Below, one piece after another: positions 28,316-38,276 of a stretch of 64,000 bases of DNA. Made by a program: the position numbers and the translations under genes. The stretch comes from Cyanobacterium sp. Dongsha4 (GTDB lineage: Bacteria > Cyanobacteriota > Cyanobacteriia > Cyanobacteriales > Cyanobacteriaceae). Position 1 is the stretch's first letter. The number at the start of each line of letters is the position of its first letter. Where the stretch lies: the NCBI RefSeq assembly GCF_036345015.1, contig NZ_CP084098.1, forward strand, positions 1,129,326 through 1,193,325, read 5' to 3'. The notes beneath the pieces were generated by a model. That model was not told the DNA's origin, ran no database searches, and was given only the letters and a program-made list of their open reading frames with translations.

Positions 28316-28372
28316 TAAGACTTGTGAGTAAGACATAAAAGTAACGACAAGAAATAAAGGAGAAATAATTTA

Positions 28373-29794
28373 ATGCCCGGAACTCCCCAAGAAGTCTTGA
28401 AAATGATTCAAGATCAGAATATCAAAATTATCGACCTCAAATTTATCGATTTACCCGGTACTTGGCAACATTGCTCTTTTTACTACGATCAAATAGACGA
28501 GTCTTCTTTTGTGGATGGTGTGCCTTTTGATGGTTCTAGTATTCGTGGTTGGAAAGCGATTAATGAATCTGATATGGCAATGGTTCCAGATCCTACCACT
28601 GCATGGATTGATCCTTTCTGCAAAGAACCTACCCTTAGTATGATTTGTAGTATCAAAGAACCTCGTACTGGGGAATGGTACTCCAGAGATCCTCGTAGTA
28701 TCGCTCAAAAAGCTGTAGAGTATTTAGCTCAAAGTGGCATCGGAGATACTGCTTATTTTGGTCCTGAGGCGGAGTTTTTCGTGTTTGATGATGTTCGTTT
28801 TGATCAAACGGAAAACAAGGGATACTATTATGTTGACAGTGTAGAAGGACGTTGGAATTCTGGAAAAGAAGAAGAAGGCGGAAATTTAGGTTATAAACCG
28901 GGTTACAAACAAGGCTATTTCCCCGTACCTCCCACAGATACGATGCAGGATATGCGTACGGAAATGCTTTTAACTATGGCTGAATGTGGTGTTCCCATTG
29001 AAAAGCATCACCATGAGGTTGCGACTGGTGGACAGAATGAGTTAGGTTTTCGTTTTGCTACTTTGATAGAGGCGGCAGACTATTTAATGACTTATAAGTA
29101 TGTGATTAAAAATGTTGCTAAGAAGTACGGCAGAACTGTCACCTTCATGCCAAAGCCTTTATTTAATGATAATGGTTCAGGTATGCATACTCACCAGTCT
29201 ATTTGGAGAGATGGTCAACCTTTATTCTGGGGCGATGGTTATGCCAACTTAAGCAAAATGGCTTTACACTATATCGGTGGTATTTTAAAACACGCTCCTG
29301 CGATTTTAGCTTTTAGTAATCCTTCCACTAACTCCTATAAGCGTTTAGTTCCGGGTTTTGAAGCTCCTGTTAACTTAGCTTACTCTCAAGGTAATCGTTC
29401 GGCTTCTGTGCGTATCCCTTTATCTGGTGCAAATCCTAAAGCCAAACGCTTAGAATTCCGTTGTCCTGATGCTACTAGCAATCCTTACTTAGCTTTTGCG
29501 GCAATGCTTTGTGCTGGTATTGATGGCATTAAAAATGAAATTGATCCGGGTGAACCTTTAGATGTGGATATTTACGATCTCTCCCCCGAAGAATTAAGTA
29601 AAATTCCTTCTACTCCTGGCTCTTTAGAACAGGCTTTAGAGGCTTTGGAAAAAGATAATGCTTTCTTAACAGAAGGTGGTGTATTTACGAGCGACTTTAT
29701 CAATAATTGGATTGAGTATAAGTTAGACAATGAAATTAACCCCATGCGTCTTCGTCCTCATCCTTATGAGTTTGCATTGTATTACGATGTCTAA
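28373..29794 (+). CDS. glnA: Glutamine synthetase type I
   Basis: A 473-residue GSI enzyme that fixes ammonium onto glutamate, the main entry to the GS-GOGAT cycle. Motifs include [16 protein letters not shown], the metal-binding EAEFFVFDD, and [14 protein letters not shown]. The length fits GSI-beta, and its adenylylation Tyr loop should be in the [13 protein letters not shown] region; in cyanobacteria this enzyme is instead inhibited by the small IF7 and IF17 proteins, which are not in view. The RBS AAGGAG is 9 bp before the ATG. The promoter has an NtcA site and a terminator follows. Confidence 0.97.
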   Translation: MPGTPQEVLKMIQDQNIKIIDLKFIDLPGTWQHCSFYYDQIDESSFVDGVPFDGSSIRGWKAINESDMAMVPDPTTAWIDPFCKEPTLSMICSIKEPRTGEWYSRDPRSIAQKAVEYLAQSGIGDTAYFGPEAEFFVFDDVRFDQTENKGYYYVDSVEGRWNSGKEEEGGNLGYKPGYKQGYFPVPPTDTMQDMRTEMLLTMAECGVPIEKHHHEVATGGQNELGFRFATLIEAADYLMTYKYVIKNVAKKYGRTVTFMPKPLFNDNGSGMHTHQSIWRDGQPLFWGDGYANLSKMALHYIGGILKHAPAILAFSNPSTNSYKRLVPGFEAPVNLAYSQGNRSASVRIPLSGANPKAKRLEFRCPDATSNPYLAFAAMLCAGIDGIKNEIDPGEPLDVDIYDLSPEELSKIPSTPGSLEQALEALEKDNAFLTEGGVFTSDFINNWIEYKLDNEINPMRLRPHPYEFALYYDV

Positions 29795-29824
29795 ACAAAA
29801 TATTTGATAACTTCTCTTTTTTCT

Positions 29825-29848
29825 GGAGGTATTGTTGCCTCCTTTTTT
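29825..29848 (+). terminator. Terminator of glnA
   Basis: GGAGGTA-loop-TGCCTCC with a run of six T, 30 bp past the glnA stop. The stem is short with one G-U pair but the layout is classic. Confidence 0.8.
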
Positions 29849-30063
29849 ATTGGGTAATTGGATTCTTAAAAAAGGTTTTCGATGACAGGTAGCACGTATC
29901 AGGCTAAATAAAAATAAAAAGTTTATAAATGATTATTTGATAATTCTTTTTTCTCTTACATCATCGGACAATTATATATCGAACTTAGGTCTTAATGGGT
30001 TCTATATTCTTGAATCACGAATTGAGGTTAAAATATAAACCATAGAGAAAGATTGAGAGAAAG

Positions 30064-30735
30064 ATGAGTAAGATTTTAGTGGTAGAGGATGAGCAAAAAT
30101 TAGCTAAGTTTTTGGAGTTAGAATTGCAGTATGAGGGTTATGAAGTAGCGATCGCACTAGATGGAAAAGAAGGGTTAAAAGTTGCTCAAAAAGTTAACCC
30201 TGACCTGATTTTACTCGATTGGATGTTGCCTCAAATGTCTGGTTTTGATGTTTGTCGTCAATTGCGTAGTATTGGTTGTATGATTCCTGTTATTCTTTTA
30301 ATGGCAAAAGATGAAATTAGTGATCGTGTGGCTGGTTTAGATGCAGGGGCGGATGACTATATAGTTAAACCTTTTGGGATTGAAGAGTTATTGACAAGAT
30401 TACGGGTTCACTTGCGTAAAAATAGTGAAGAAGACCCTGATGAGTTGCATTTTCTTGATTTGAGCTTAAATCGTCGTACCCGTGAAGTTAAAAGAGGCGA
30501 TCGCATCATCGATTTAACCGCCACTGAATATGACTTAATGGAATATTTAATTTCCCACCCTCGACAAGTATTAACCCGTGACCAAATTTTGGAAAAAGTC
30601 TGGGGTTATGATTTTGGCGGAGATTCCAATATTATTGAAGTGTATGTGAGATACTTGCGACTGAAATTAGAATCAAATAAGGAAAAAAGAATTATTCAGA
30701 CTGTTAGAGGAGTGGGTTATGTATTGAAAGACTGA
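30064..30735 (+). CDS. OmpR/PhoB-type response regulator
   Basis: A 223-residue regulator. The receiver (residues 1-115) has the phospho-Asp in LILLDWMLP and the Lys in YIVKPFG. The usual T in the third motif is an M-A pair (ILLMAKDE), a small variation. The C-terminal winged helix contains RTREVKRGDRIIDLTATEYD and VRYLRLKLESNKEKRIIQTV. No histidine kinase is adjacent. It stands alone between glnA and tRNA-Gly; which of the several cyanobacterial OmpR-type regulators it equals I cannot say. Confidence 0.92.
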   Translation: MSKILVVEDEQKLAKFLELELQYEGYEVAIALDGKEGLKVAQKVNPDLILLDWMLPQMSGFDVCRQLRSIGCMIPVILLMAKDEISDRVAGLDAGADDYIVKPFGIEELLTRLRVHLRKNSEEDPDELHFLDLSLNRRTREVKRGDRIIDLTATEYDLMEYLISHPRQVLTRDQILEKVWGYDFGGDSNIIEVYVRYLRLKLESNKEKRIIQTVRGVGYVLKD

Positions 30736-30789
30736 CTTTCACTTTCTTAAGAGTTTAGCTTGAGAATGGGAAATTTTTTAAGAAAAACC

Positions 30790-30818
30790 TTGACATTTTT
30801 TTATTTTTTTGACACAAT
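30790..30818 (+). promoter_or_regulatory. Candidate tRNA-Gly promoter
   Basis: An exact TTGACA (30790-30795) is followed after 17 bp by CACAAT, which matches TATAAT at four of six positions. It lies 24 bp before the tRNA. Alternatively a second TTGACA-like run nearby is used. Confidence 0.45.
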
Positions 30819-30841
30819 ATTAAATGTCGCAAACAAAAAAT

Positions 30842-30913
30842 GCGGGTATAGCTCAGTGGTAGAGCGTCACCTTGCCAAGGTGAATGTCGCGCGTTCGAAT
30901 CGCGTTACCCGCT
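30842..30913 (+). tRNA. tRNA-Gly (GCC)
   Basis: Acceptor GCGGGTA pairs with TACCCGC, with discriminator T. The anticodon loop TTGCCAA has anticodon GCC, reading GGC and GGT codons. The T arm contains CGTTCGAATC. The length is 72 nt and the 3' CCA is not encoded. Confidence 0.97.
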
Positions 30914-31028
30914 TACTTGAAATTTAAAAAATAATTAATCTTAATTCTTGCTTCTTTTATCTGTATGATTTCAGATAGCAGGTTTCAGAGAAACAAGTAA
31001 TATATCTCTTACAAAATAAAATTTAAAG

Positions 31029-31214
31029 TAACCTCAGTTCGGTTTAAGAATATCGGATAAGGGTTCGGAGTTCGGAGTTCAGAGTTTTTAATATTTAATT
31101 TTTAATTATCAACTATTCACCCCAACACTATTCACCTTTGCCCTTTTTACTTTGCCCTTTGCCCTTTTCGCCATCACTCATAGATGAAAGAAAATTTATA
31201 CCGAACTCAGGTTA
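31029..31214. mobile_element. 186-bp MITE with 19-bp terminal inverted repeats
   Basis: The left end TAACCTCAGTTCGGTTTAA (31029-31047) matches the inverted right end, 31196-31214, at 17 of 19 positions. The interior holds a heptamer run (31062-31086) and TTTGCCC repeats and no coding frame. The ends resemble the sequence flanking the transposase fragment at 43459-43477, so IS982-type parentage is possible. The right end is 26 bp from the stop of the stress protein gene. Confidence 0.6.
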
Positions 31215-31239
31215 TTAATTAGAATAGTTCCTAATTTAT

Positions 31240-31638
31240 CTAAGGTACAACTAAAACAGGACAGGGGGCAAGATTAATCACCCGATTAGTGACGCTATCT
31301 TCAACTCCTTCTTGAGTTAAACCTAAGCCACGACATCCCATAATAATTAAATTAGCCTCAATCTCATCAGCAACATCACAAATAACAAAAGGAGGCATTC
31401 CTTCTCTTTCTATGACTTCTGCCATAATTTCAGCTTGGGAAAATAAATCTTGAGCATTTTTGAGTAATTGAGCAACGGTTTTCATATCGCTCATAACCTC
31501 ATCTTGTTCTTTATTTGTTTCTACAACTGATAGCAGATATAGTTTACTTTCATAGGTTTTAACGATGTTGCTTACAACGGCAACTGCTTCTCTGGCTTCT
31601 CTACTTTGGTCAATGGGAAATAGAATGTTTTTGAACAT
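31240..31638 (-). CDS. Universal stress protein (UspA family)
   Basis: The start at 31638 (MFKNILFPIDQSREAREAVA) gives a normal 132-residue UspA-fold protein, and the sequence AGAGGT just upstream is a good ribosome-binding site. A longer frame runs on to 31860 but would overlap the divergent pgk gene and gives a non-homologous N-terminus, so I reject it. The C-terminal IIMGCRGLGLTQEG and SVTNRVINLAPCPVLVVP motifs carry the G-2X-G-9X-G(S/T) nucleotide-binding pattern in altered form. ATP binding is likely but not certain. Confidence 0.9.
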   Translation of the reverse strand: MFKNILFPIDQSREAREAVAVVSNIVKTYESKLYLLSVVETNKEQDEVMSDMKTVAQLLKNAQDLFSQAEIMAEVIEREGMPPFVICDVADEIEANLIIMGCRGLGLTQEGVEDSVTNRVINLAPCPVLVVP

Positions 31639-31738
31639 AGCACTTACCTCTAGTGACATTGTCAGGTAAAATCGGCAAAGAGTAATTTTTTTTACTTCTT
31701 CTATTTTTATTGTCTGATAAATATTCCAAAATATCACT

Positions 31739-32941
31739 ATGGCTAAAAAAAGTGTTGCAAATTTAACAAAATCTGATTTAGAAGGTAAAAGAGTATTAAT
31801 GCGCGTAGATTTTAACGTGCCTATGGATAATGGTGCGATTACCGATGATACTCGTATCAAAGCGGCTTTACCTACTATTAATGATTTAATTTCTAAAGGT
31901 GCTAAAGTAATTTTATGTAGTCACATGGGTCGTCCCAAAGGGCAAGTAAAGGATAGTCTCCGTTTAACTCCTGTGGCAGTTCGTCTTTCTGAGTTATTGG
32001 GTAAAAATGTAGTTAAGTGTGATGACTGTATTGGTGATGATGTTACTAATGCGGTTAATGGGATGGCTAACGGTGATGTTGTCTTATTAGAAAACCTCCG
32101 TTTTTACAATGAAGAAGAGGCCAATGACCCTGAATTTGCGAAAAAATTAGCTAGTAATGCTGATTTATACGTTAATGATGCTTTTGGTACTGCTCACCGC
32201 GCCCATGCTTCCACTGAAGGGGTTACTCACTATTTATCCCCTAATGTGGCTGGTTTCCTGATCGAGAAAGAGTTAAAATTCTTACAAAGTGCGATCGAAT
32301 CTCCTAAACGTCCTCTAGTAGCTATTATTGGTGGTTCTAAAGTTTCTAGTAAAATTGGTGTTATCGAAACCTTATTAGAAAAATGCGATAAATTAATCAT
32401 CGGCGGTGGTATGATTTTCACCTTCTACAAAGCTCGTGGTTTAAGTGTTGGTAAGTCTTTAGTAGAAGAAGATAAATTAGATTTAGCTAAGGCTTTAGAA
32501 GCAAAAGCAAAAGAAAGAGGTGTAGAATTTTTATTACCTACTGACGTAATTGTAGCCGATAATTTTGCTCCCGATGCAAACGCTCAAACTGTTGATATTA
32601 AAAGTATTCCCGATGGTTGGATGGGCTTAGATATTGGTCCTGATTCCATCAAAACATTCCAAGATGCCCTTGCTGATTGTCAGTCTGTAGTATGGAATGG
32701 TCCTATGGGTGTATTTGAGTTTGAGAAATTCGCAAAAGGCACAGAGGCGATCGCACATAGTTTAGCAGAAATTACCGCAAAAGGAGCAACTACTATCATT
32801 GGTGGTGGTGATTCCGTTGCCGCCGTAGAAAAAGTCGGTGTTGCTGAGAAAATGAGTCATATTTCTACTGGTGGCGGTGCTAGTTTAGAGTTATTAGAAG
32901 GTAAAGTTTTACCCGGTATTGCCGCTTTAGATGAAGCCTAA
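31739..32941 (+). CDS. pgk: Phosphoglycerate kinase
   Basis: A 400-residue cytosolic enzyme that makes 1,3-bisphosphoglycerate in the Calvin cycle and ATP in glycolysis. N-terminal substrate motifs are [12 protein letters not shown] and SHMGRP. The hinge and ATP site are in [13 protein letters not shown] and [13 protein letters not shown]. The length is standard. It is divergent from the stress protein; a clear terminator follows. Its substrate partner Gap2 lies at 21.7 kb. Confidence 0.97.
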   Translation: MAKKSVANLTKSDLEGKRVLMRVDFNVPMDNGAITDDTRIKAALPTINDLISKGAKVILCSHMGRPKGQVKDSLRLTPVAVRLSELLGKNVVKCDDCIGDDVTNAVNGMANGDVVLLENLRFYNEEEANDPEFAKKLASNADLYVNDAFGTAHRAHASTEGVTHYLSPNVAGFLIEKELKFLQSAIESPKRPLVAIIGGSKVSSKIGVIETLLEKCDKLIIGGGMIFTFYKARGLSVGKSLVEEDKLDLAKALEAKAKERGVEFLLPTDVIVADNFAPDANAQTVDIKSIPDGWMGLDIGPDSIKTFQDALADCQSVVWNGPMGVFEFEKFAKGTEAIAHSLAEITAKGATTIIGGGDSVAAVEKVGVAEKMSHISTGGGASLELLEGKVLPGIAALDEA

Positions 32942-32974
32942 TTGACTTTAGTAATAAGTAACGAGTAATGAGTT

Positions 32975-32999
32975 AGGGGTTTTTACCCCTGATTTTTTT
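32975..32999 (+). terminator. Terminator of pgk
   Basis: AGGGGT-TTTT-ACCCCT followed by GATTTTTTT, 33 bp past the pgk stop. A compact perfect 6-bp stem. Confidence 0.85.
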
Positions 33000-33186
33000 G
33001 TTATCTTGTTGAGGTAAGACTTCTATTAAATAAGGAGTTTGAGTGGAGTTACAGTAGGTGACGACAAACAATGTTATTAATCGTTTAGTTTATCAAATTT
33101 ATGAAAAACCAACCCATTATTATAAAACAAGTTTTTATTTAACCTGACACCCGATACCTGCAACCTAACACCTCTTGTCTTAATTA

Positions 33187-34956
33187 TTAATTCTTATCAG
33201 AATCTTCTAAAAGACTATCTAAGTCAAAATCCTCCTCATCAGAATCATCATCCAAGCCAAAATCTAAACCTAAATCATTATCATCATTGTCAGACAATTC
33301 TAGGTTTCCTAAAATATCATCTTGCTCATCATTATCGATGGATGCAGAAGCACTGGCAGATTCAGTAGTATAATCAAAATTAAATTCATCATCGGAATCA
33401 CTACTAATTTCTAACAATTCATCATCAGTGGAAGAAAAATCAGAATCATCAGAAAAAATATCTAATTCATCTTGACTAGAAGTTGTTTGAGATTCTCCAA
33501 AAGCATCTAAATTCAAATCATCTCCTAAATCATCTTCACTAGACATATCCATTTCAGAAGAAAACATATCTATTTCTGTTTCATTTTCATCCATCACAAA
33601 ATCTAAGCTAGAATCATCTTCATCAATTTCTTCTAAAGAAAAATCAGAGGTTTCACTCTCGCTTTCATCTGCACCAAAGTCAAAAGATGATTCTTCCTCA
33701 ACTTCGCTAATTTCTTCTAAAGCAAAATCAGAGGTTTCACTCTCGCTTTCATCTGCACCAAAGTCAAAAGGTGATTCTTCCTCAACTTCGCTAATTTCTT
33801 CTAAAGAAAAATCAGGGGTTTCACTCTCGCTTTCATCTGCACCAAAGTCAAAAGGTGATTCTTCCTCAACTTCGCTAATTTCTTCCAAAGCAAAATCAGG
33901 GGTTTCACCCTCGCTTTCATCTGCACCAAAGTCAAAAGGTGATTCTTCCTCAACTTCATTACTAACCTCTTCTTGCACCTCTTCTAAATCAAGAGGGGGA
34001 TAAATTTCTGTGGCTATATTAGCTTCCTCTTCAGAAAAGTCGAGAGAAGATTCTTCAGAAGTATCATCTTGAGTAAATACAAAATCTTGACCTTCTTCTT
34101 CCACTTCTGCAAAGGTTAAAGAGGCTTCTTCAACTTCTTCTACACTATCAAAAGGTGTTGCGATTTCAGTGGCAAGACTAGATTCTTCTGACATATCAAA
34201 AGAAGATTCTTCTTCGGAAAAAGCACCAAAATCAGGAGTTTCTTCTATTAGGGATTCTTCTTGATTATTAATATCTGAGTTTTCTTCTTGTAAAAATTCT
34301 TCTGAAGTGTCTTCCGTACCTGCAATAGAATCTATAATAGCGTTAGGATCTGGAATTAATCTTTCAAGCTGTTGAATTCTTATGTTGTAGCTCTCTACTT
34401 CCGTTTGATGATTATTTTGTAAATCTTCTATCTGGCTTTGAAAAGACTGTTGTAGCTGATTTTGATAATCTTCAAATTGCTGTTGCTGTAATTGTAATTG
34501 AGTTTCTAGTTCTGCTATTCTGCTATTTAATCCATCCACCTCATCAGAATCACCATTACCTGCCTCTAATTCGGCAATTTTGGCTTGTAACTGTGAAATC
34601 TGAGTTTCTGCATTTTCTAACTCACTGATTCTGCTTTGTATGTCTGTTACTTGCTCTGTTTGTGATTCTAGGTAGGTAATATTTGTTTGTAATTGACTAA
34701 TTTGATTTTGATATTCTTGAATTTGGTTACTGTAACTACTTTCAACTTCAGCAATTTTTTCATTAGCTTGGTTTTCATATTCTCGAGTTAAAGAAGCAAT
34801 TAATTCTTGTTTTCGGGCTTCAAATTCTCCCTCGGCTTGGTTTAAAACTTTCTGCCTTTCTGCTTCAACTAGAGAAGCATCAACTTTATCTTTGTTAATA
34901 AACCACAATATTGCCGCACCAACGACTAAACCTATAAGTAAGAATAAAACTGGCAT
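33187..34956 (-). CDS. Membrane-anchored coiled-coil protein with acidic repeats
   Basis: A 589-residue protein of unknown function. Residues 1-20 form a membrane anchor (MPVLFLLIGLVVGAAILWFI). Residues about 30-205 are Gln/Glu-rich coiled coil. Beyond 210 the chain is intrinsically disordered and extremely acidic (Glu, Asp, Ser). Four exact-length 28-residue repeats (about residues 333-444) carry the core SPFDFGADESE. The C-terminal 100 residues are rich in Asp-Ser. With its anchor and rod it may be a scaffold or spacer; the acidic tail might bind divalent metals or basic partners. Confidence 0.75.
   Translation of the reverse strand: MPVLFLLIGLVVGAAILWFINKDKVDASLVEAERQKVLNQAEGEFEARKQELIASLTREYENQANEKIAEVESSYSNQIQEYQNQISQLQTNITYLESQTEQVTDIQSRISELENAETQISQLQAKIAELEAGNGDSDEVDGLNSRIAELETQLQLQQQQFEDYQNQLQQSFQSQIEDLQNNHQTEVESYNIRIQQLERLIPDPNAIIDSIAGTEDTSEEFLQEENSDINNQEESLIEETPDFGAFSEEESSFDMSEESSLATEIATPFDSVEEVEEASLTFAEVEEEGQDFVFTQDDTSEESSLDFSEEEANIATEIYPPLDLEEVQEEVSNEVEEESPFDFGADESEGETPDFALEEISEVEEESPFDFGADESESETPDFSLEEISEVEEESPFDFGADESESETSDFALEEISEVEEESSFDFGADESESETSDFSLEEIDEDDSSLDFVMDENETEIDMFSSEMDMSSEDDLGDDLNLDAFGESQTTSSQDELDIFSDDSDFSSTDDELLEISSDSDDEFNFDYTTESASASASIDNDEQDDILGNLELSDNDDNDLGLDFGLDDDSDEEDFDLDSLLEDSDKN
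33626..33961 (-). repeat. Four 84-bp tandem repeats within the acidic protein gene
   Basis: Four in-frame units start at 33626, 33710, 33794 and 33878, exactly 84 bp apart. They differ by only a few bases, so amplification or ongoing correction is recent. Confidence 0.95.
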
Positions 34957-35067
34957 TAATTTTTCCTCCGTGTTTTCTTATAAGAGTTTTTTTATGAGTA
35001 TTTATTTATTTTTGGTCTAACAGTATTATATGGATAAATCTTATTTACTTATTTTTTTTAATAAAAT

Positions 35068-36003
35068 TTAAGTGTTTTTACTTAACTTATAAGCATCATA
35101 GACTCCTTGCACGTTGTACCAATTAAGAAAGATTCTGGCTATTTCAAGGGCTAGTTGGGGTTTTCCTTGATTAATTAACCATTGCAAAAGGGGTTTCATT
35201 GTTTTTTCATTCAAACTACCGCCAAGGGAAAGAATACCCCATAATAGTCTATGCAACCATGTCATTTGAATCATCATTTTAACTTCATAGGTGGGATGTT
35301 TCTGATAAAAAATTACCCCCATTTTGCCTCTTTCTATCTCTTTTTCAATTAATTGGGGTATTTGTTCGAGATTGAAGGGAGGATGCCAATGATAACCTAC
35401 TGCTGATGGACATTTAATTAGTTTTAAGCCTAGTTTTTTCAGTCTTACTCCTAATTCTAAGTCTTCCCAACCATATTGACTAAACATGGTGTCAAACATT
35501 CCTGCTTCTATTAACCACTTTTTTTTGATGGCTACATTACCTGTCGCAAAATAAGCGGCGGAGAAGTCTGTAATTTTATAAGGTTCTGAGGTAGGATTAT
35601 CAAAGTTGCAAGTGTTGATAACCGCACCATAGGTAAAAATCAAGTCAGATTGTAATTTGTTTTCGGCGGTAACTAGGGCTTGAGCGTGACTTTGTAAAAA
35701 GCTCTCTGTCACTACTAAATCGCTATCAATAAAGATGATGCGATCGCCTCTAGCATTTTCTACTCCTAAATTACGAGCCGCTCCTGCTCCTCGATGATTT
35801 TGGATAAATAGTCTAACATGGGGTAAATTGGCTTTTTCCGTGTCTAACCATGAGATAGTAGCATCTGTTGAGCCATCATCCACCACGACAATTTCATAAT
35901 TAGAGATTAATTCTGTATCAAATTGTTGGTTTTCTAATGCCCTCAGACATTTTTGTAAAATCGGTAAACGATTATAGGTAGGAATTACGACGCTAAAAAA
36001 CAC
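35068..36003 (-). CDS. Glycosyltransferase family 2 protein
   Basis: A 311-residue GT-A fold enzyme. The N-terminal strand and donor motifs are FSVVIPTYNRLPILQKCL, EIVVVDDGSTDATI and the DXD-type IIFIDSDLVV. A later acid-containing motif, MFSQYGWEDLELGVRLKKL, is the likely catalytic base region. It has no membrane segment. Downstream and in the same direction as pheS, separated by a hairpin at 36074-36090. Acceptor unknown. Confidence 0.9.
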   Translation of the reverse strand: MFFSVVIPTYNRLPILQKCLRALENQQFDTELISNYEIVVVDDGSTDATISWLDTEKANLPHVRLFIQNHRGAGAARNLGVENARGDRIIFIDSDLVVTESFLQSHAQALVTAENKLQSDLIFTYGAVINTCNFDNPTSEPYKITDFSAAYFATGNVAIKKKWLIEAGMFDTMFSQYGWEDLELGVRLKKLGLKLIKCPSAVGYHWHPPFNLEQIPQLIEKEIERGKMGVIFYQKHPTYEVKMMIQMTWLHRLLWGILSLGGSLNEKTMKPLLQWLINQGKPQLALEIARIFLNWYNVQGVYDAYKLSKNT

Positions 36004-36073
36004 AAATAAATCCCAAAAACGACTATTATTTAATCCTAATCTATTAGTAGCTCTCTGAGATATAAATTTATTG

Positions 36074-36090
36074 GACTTCTTGCAGAAGTC
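36074..36090. other. 7-bp perfect hairpin between pheS and GT2 genes
   Basis: GACTTCT-TGC-AGAAGTC is palindromic around a 3-nt loop. No T-run follows on either strand, so it is a processing or repeat element rather than a standard terminator. Confidence 0.55.
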
Positions 36091-36154
36091 ACAGAAAAAG
36101 GGAAAAGGGAACAGGGAAAAGTGATATAATTTCCGCTAAATATTCTTTTAAGTT

Positions 36155-36195
36155 TAACTCCGAACCCCGAACTCCGAACTCCGAACTCCGAACTC
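36155..36195. repeat. AACTCCG heptamer array
   Basis: About six copies of AACTCCG, with one AACCCCG variant, end four bases before the pheS stop codon. Confidence 0.85.
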
Positions 36196-36198
36196 ATG

Positions 36199-37194
36199 TT
36201 AGAATTGTTGTAGAAAACGGAGATCACTATTATATAAACGACGAATATCATCGATTTTGTGTAAAATCATAGCAAAACGCTCAACTCCTAACCCTGCGGC
36301 GAATCCTGTGTAAATTTCTGGATCATAACCTACAGCTTTGAGTACATTAGGATCAACCATACCGCATCCTAACACCTCTAGCCATTTACCCTGCCATTGT
36401 ACATCAACTTCTGCTGACGGTTCGGTGAAGGGGAAGTAACTGGCACGGAAAACAGTGGGTAAATCGTCTCCAAACATTTGTCTGAGAAACTCTTTGATTG
36501 TACCTTTTAAGTCGGTGAAGGTTAAGCCTTTCCCTACGGCTAATATCTCGATTTGGTGAAATACGGCGGAATGGGTGGCATCAACGGTATCTCGTCGGTA
36601 AACTCTACCCGGTGCGATAATCCTAATGGGTGGGTCATTTTTCTCCATGTAGCGAATTTGTACGGATGATGTATGAGTGCGTAGGAGACTACCATCTTCA
36701 AAATAAAAAGTATCTTGCATATCCCTAGCAGGATGATCTTCTGGGGTATTTAAGGCCGTAAAATTGTAGTAGTCGCTCTCAATTTGTGGTCCTTCGGCAA
36801 CTGTATATCCTAAGCCGACAAATATATCTAAGATGCGATCAATAGTACTTTGTAGGGGGTGGGATTTGCCCAAGGGATAGCTTACCCCCGGCATGGTGAC
36901 ATCTAGGGTTTCTGCTAAAATCTGCTTTTCGATTTCTGCTTGTTGTAAATTTTGTTGTTTATGACTTAAGTTATCTTGAATAGTAGTTTTGATTTCATTT
37001 GCGATCGCACCGATACGGGGTCTTTCTTCGGCGGATAGTTTACCCATTTCTTTTAAAATGAGGGATAATTGACCTTTTTTACCTAAATAACTAACTCTTA
37101 ATTCTTCTAGTTGTGATAAACTCTCGGAAGATGCGATCGCTTCTTGGGCTTCCTCGGCAAGAGTTTTAAGTCGAGATTCTATATCTGTTACCAT
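36199..37194 (-). CDS. pheS: Phenylalanyl-tRNA synthetase alpha subunit
   Basis: A 331-residue class II synthetase subunit. The N-terminal coiled-coil arm covers residues 1-90. Motif 2 region [20 protein letters not shown], the Phe-binding [20 protein letters not shown] and motif 3 [17 protein letters not shown] are all present. The beta subunit PheT is elsewhere, as usual in cyanobacteria. It is the only tRNA synthetase in the window. Confidence 0.97.
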   Translation of the reverse strand: MVTDIESRLKTLAEEAQEAIASSESLSQLEELRVSYLGKKGQLSLILKEMGKLSAEERPRIGAIANEIKTTIQDNLSHKQQNLQQAEIEKQILAETLDVTMPGVSYPLGKSHPLQSTIDRILDIFVGLGYTVAEGPQIESDYYNFTALNTPEDHPARDMQDTFYFEDGSLLRTHTSSVQIRYMEKNDPPIRIIAPGRVYRRDTVDATHSAVFHQIEILAVGKGLTFTDLKGTIKEFLRQMFGDDLPTVFRASYFPFTEPSAEVDVQWQGKWLEVLGCGMVDPNVLKAVGYDPEIYTGFAAGLGVERFAMILHKIDDIRRLYNSDLRFLQQF

Positions 37195-37442
37195 AAATTT
37201 TAATTTTAGCTTAATAGTCGTTTATCAGTAAATAATTATTCAGCATTTTGGCAACTTTATCAAATAGCAATGAGTGATAATAAAAGAAAAAAATAAGCAT
37301 AAATTGTTACATTTAAAACAATCTAATTATTATTTTAATTATTGTTAAATAAACATTCGTAAACAAATAAAAATGGATATAGAATGAAATTATCGAGAAG
37401 GTAAATAGCCTAACACAAAAATATTTTCAAATTGTGATAATT

Positions 37443-38045
37443 ATGACATGGCAAATTTTGGTGGCTGACGATGACTTAATTATTAGAAATTTACTTAAAG
37501 AATGTTTAGAATTACAAGGTTATTCAGTCATTCTAGCGGGGAATGGAGACGAAGCGATTTCTCTAGCAAAAACTTATTATCCCCATTTATTAATCTCTGA
37601 TATAATTATGCCTTTCAAAAATGGTTTTGAGCTAGTAAAAGAATTAAGAGATATAAAAGAGTTTGAATTATTACCTGTTATTTTTTTAACTAATAAAGAC
37701 GGTATTCAAGATAGGGTAAATGGTTATCAAGCAGGATGTGATATTTATTTAGAAAAACCTTTTAATCCACCAGAATTAATTGCCATCGTCAAACATTTAT
37801 TTACTCGTCATAATATTCAATTAAGTCAAACTAAGTCTGATAAAAAATTAGAGATTTCATTAACTAATAGGGAAAAGCAAGTTTTAGGGCTATTGATAAA
37901 AGGATTGTCTAACTTAAAAATAGGAGAGGAATTATATTTAAGCTCAAAAACAGTAGAAAAATATGTGAGTAATTTGTTAAGAAAAACAGGGTCAACTAAT
38001 CGTACTGAATTAGCTAGTTTTGCTTGTAAAAATAAAATAATTTGA
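37443..38045 (+). CDS. NarL/LuxR-type response regulator (Ycf29-like)
   Basis: A two-domain regulator, about 200 residues. The receiver has the acidic pair in LVADDDL, phospho-Asp in LLISDIIMPFKNG, and Lys in YLEKPFNPPEL. The C-terminal LuxR-type helix-turn-helix is clear (TNREKQVLGLLIKGLSNLKI, LSSKTVEKYVSNLLRKTGS). It resembles the Ycf29 type of cyanobacteria and red-algal plastids. The ATG at 37443 is preferred to the GTG at 37434; neither has a strong ribosome-binding site. Confidence 0.9.
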   Translation: MTWQILVADDDLIIRNLLKECLELQGYSVILAGNGDEAISLAKTYYPHLLISDIIMPFKNGFELVKELRDIKEFELLPVIFLTNKDGIQDRVNGYQAGCDIYLEKPFNPPELIAIVKHLFTRHNIQLSQTKSDKKLEISLTNREKQVLGLLIKGLSNLKIGEELYLSSKTVEKYVSNLLRKTGSTNRTELASFACKNKII

Positions 38046-38276
38046 AAAATTCAATAAATCAAAGAGATATATTGATATAGTCTGTGCTAGTAACTAGAAC
38101 TTTTGCCGTTAAATTTATATTCCAAAAATTACTTATCTTAAAAGATTAGATTTTTAATCTATTTTTCTGTAATAAAATACTTCTTTCGATAGAGATATTT
38201 AATACTTTTGAGAGATGAAAATAACTTCAATAATTGTCATGATAGAGAGTAAGTACAGATAAGAAAAAATTAATTT

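Noticed and set aside
31639-31860. Long N-terminal extension of the universal stress protein frame
   Set aside because: It would overlap the divergent pgk gene, shows no family similarity, and a good ribosome site precedes the ATG at 31638.
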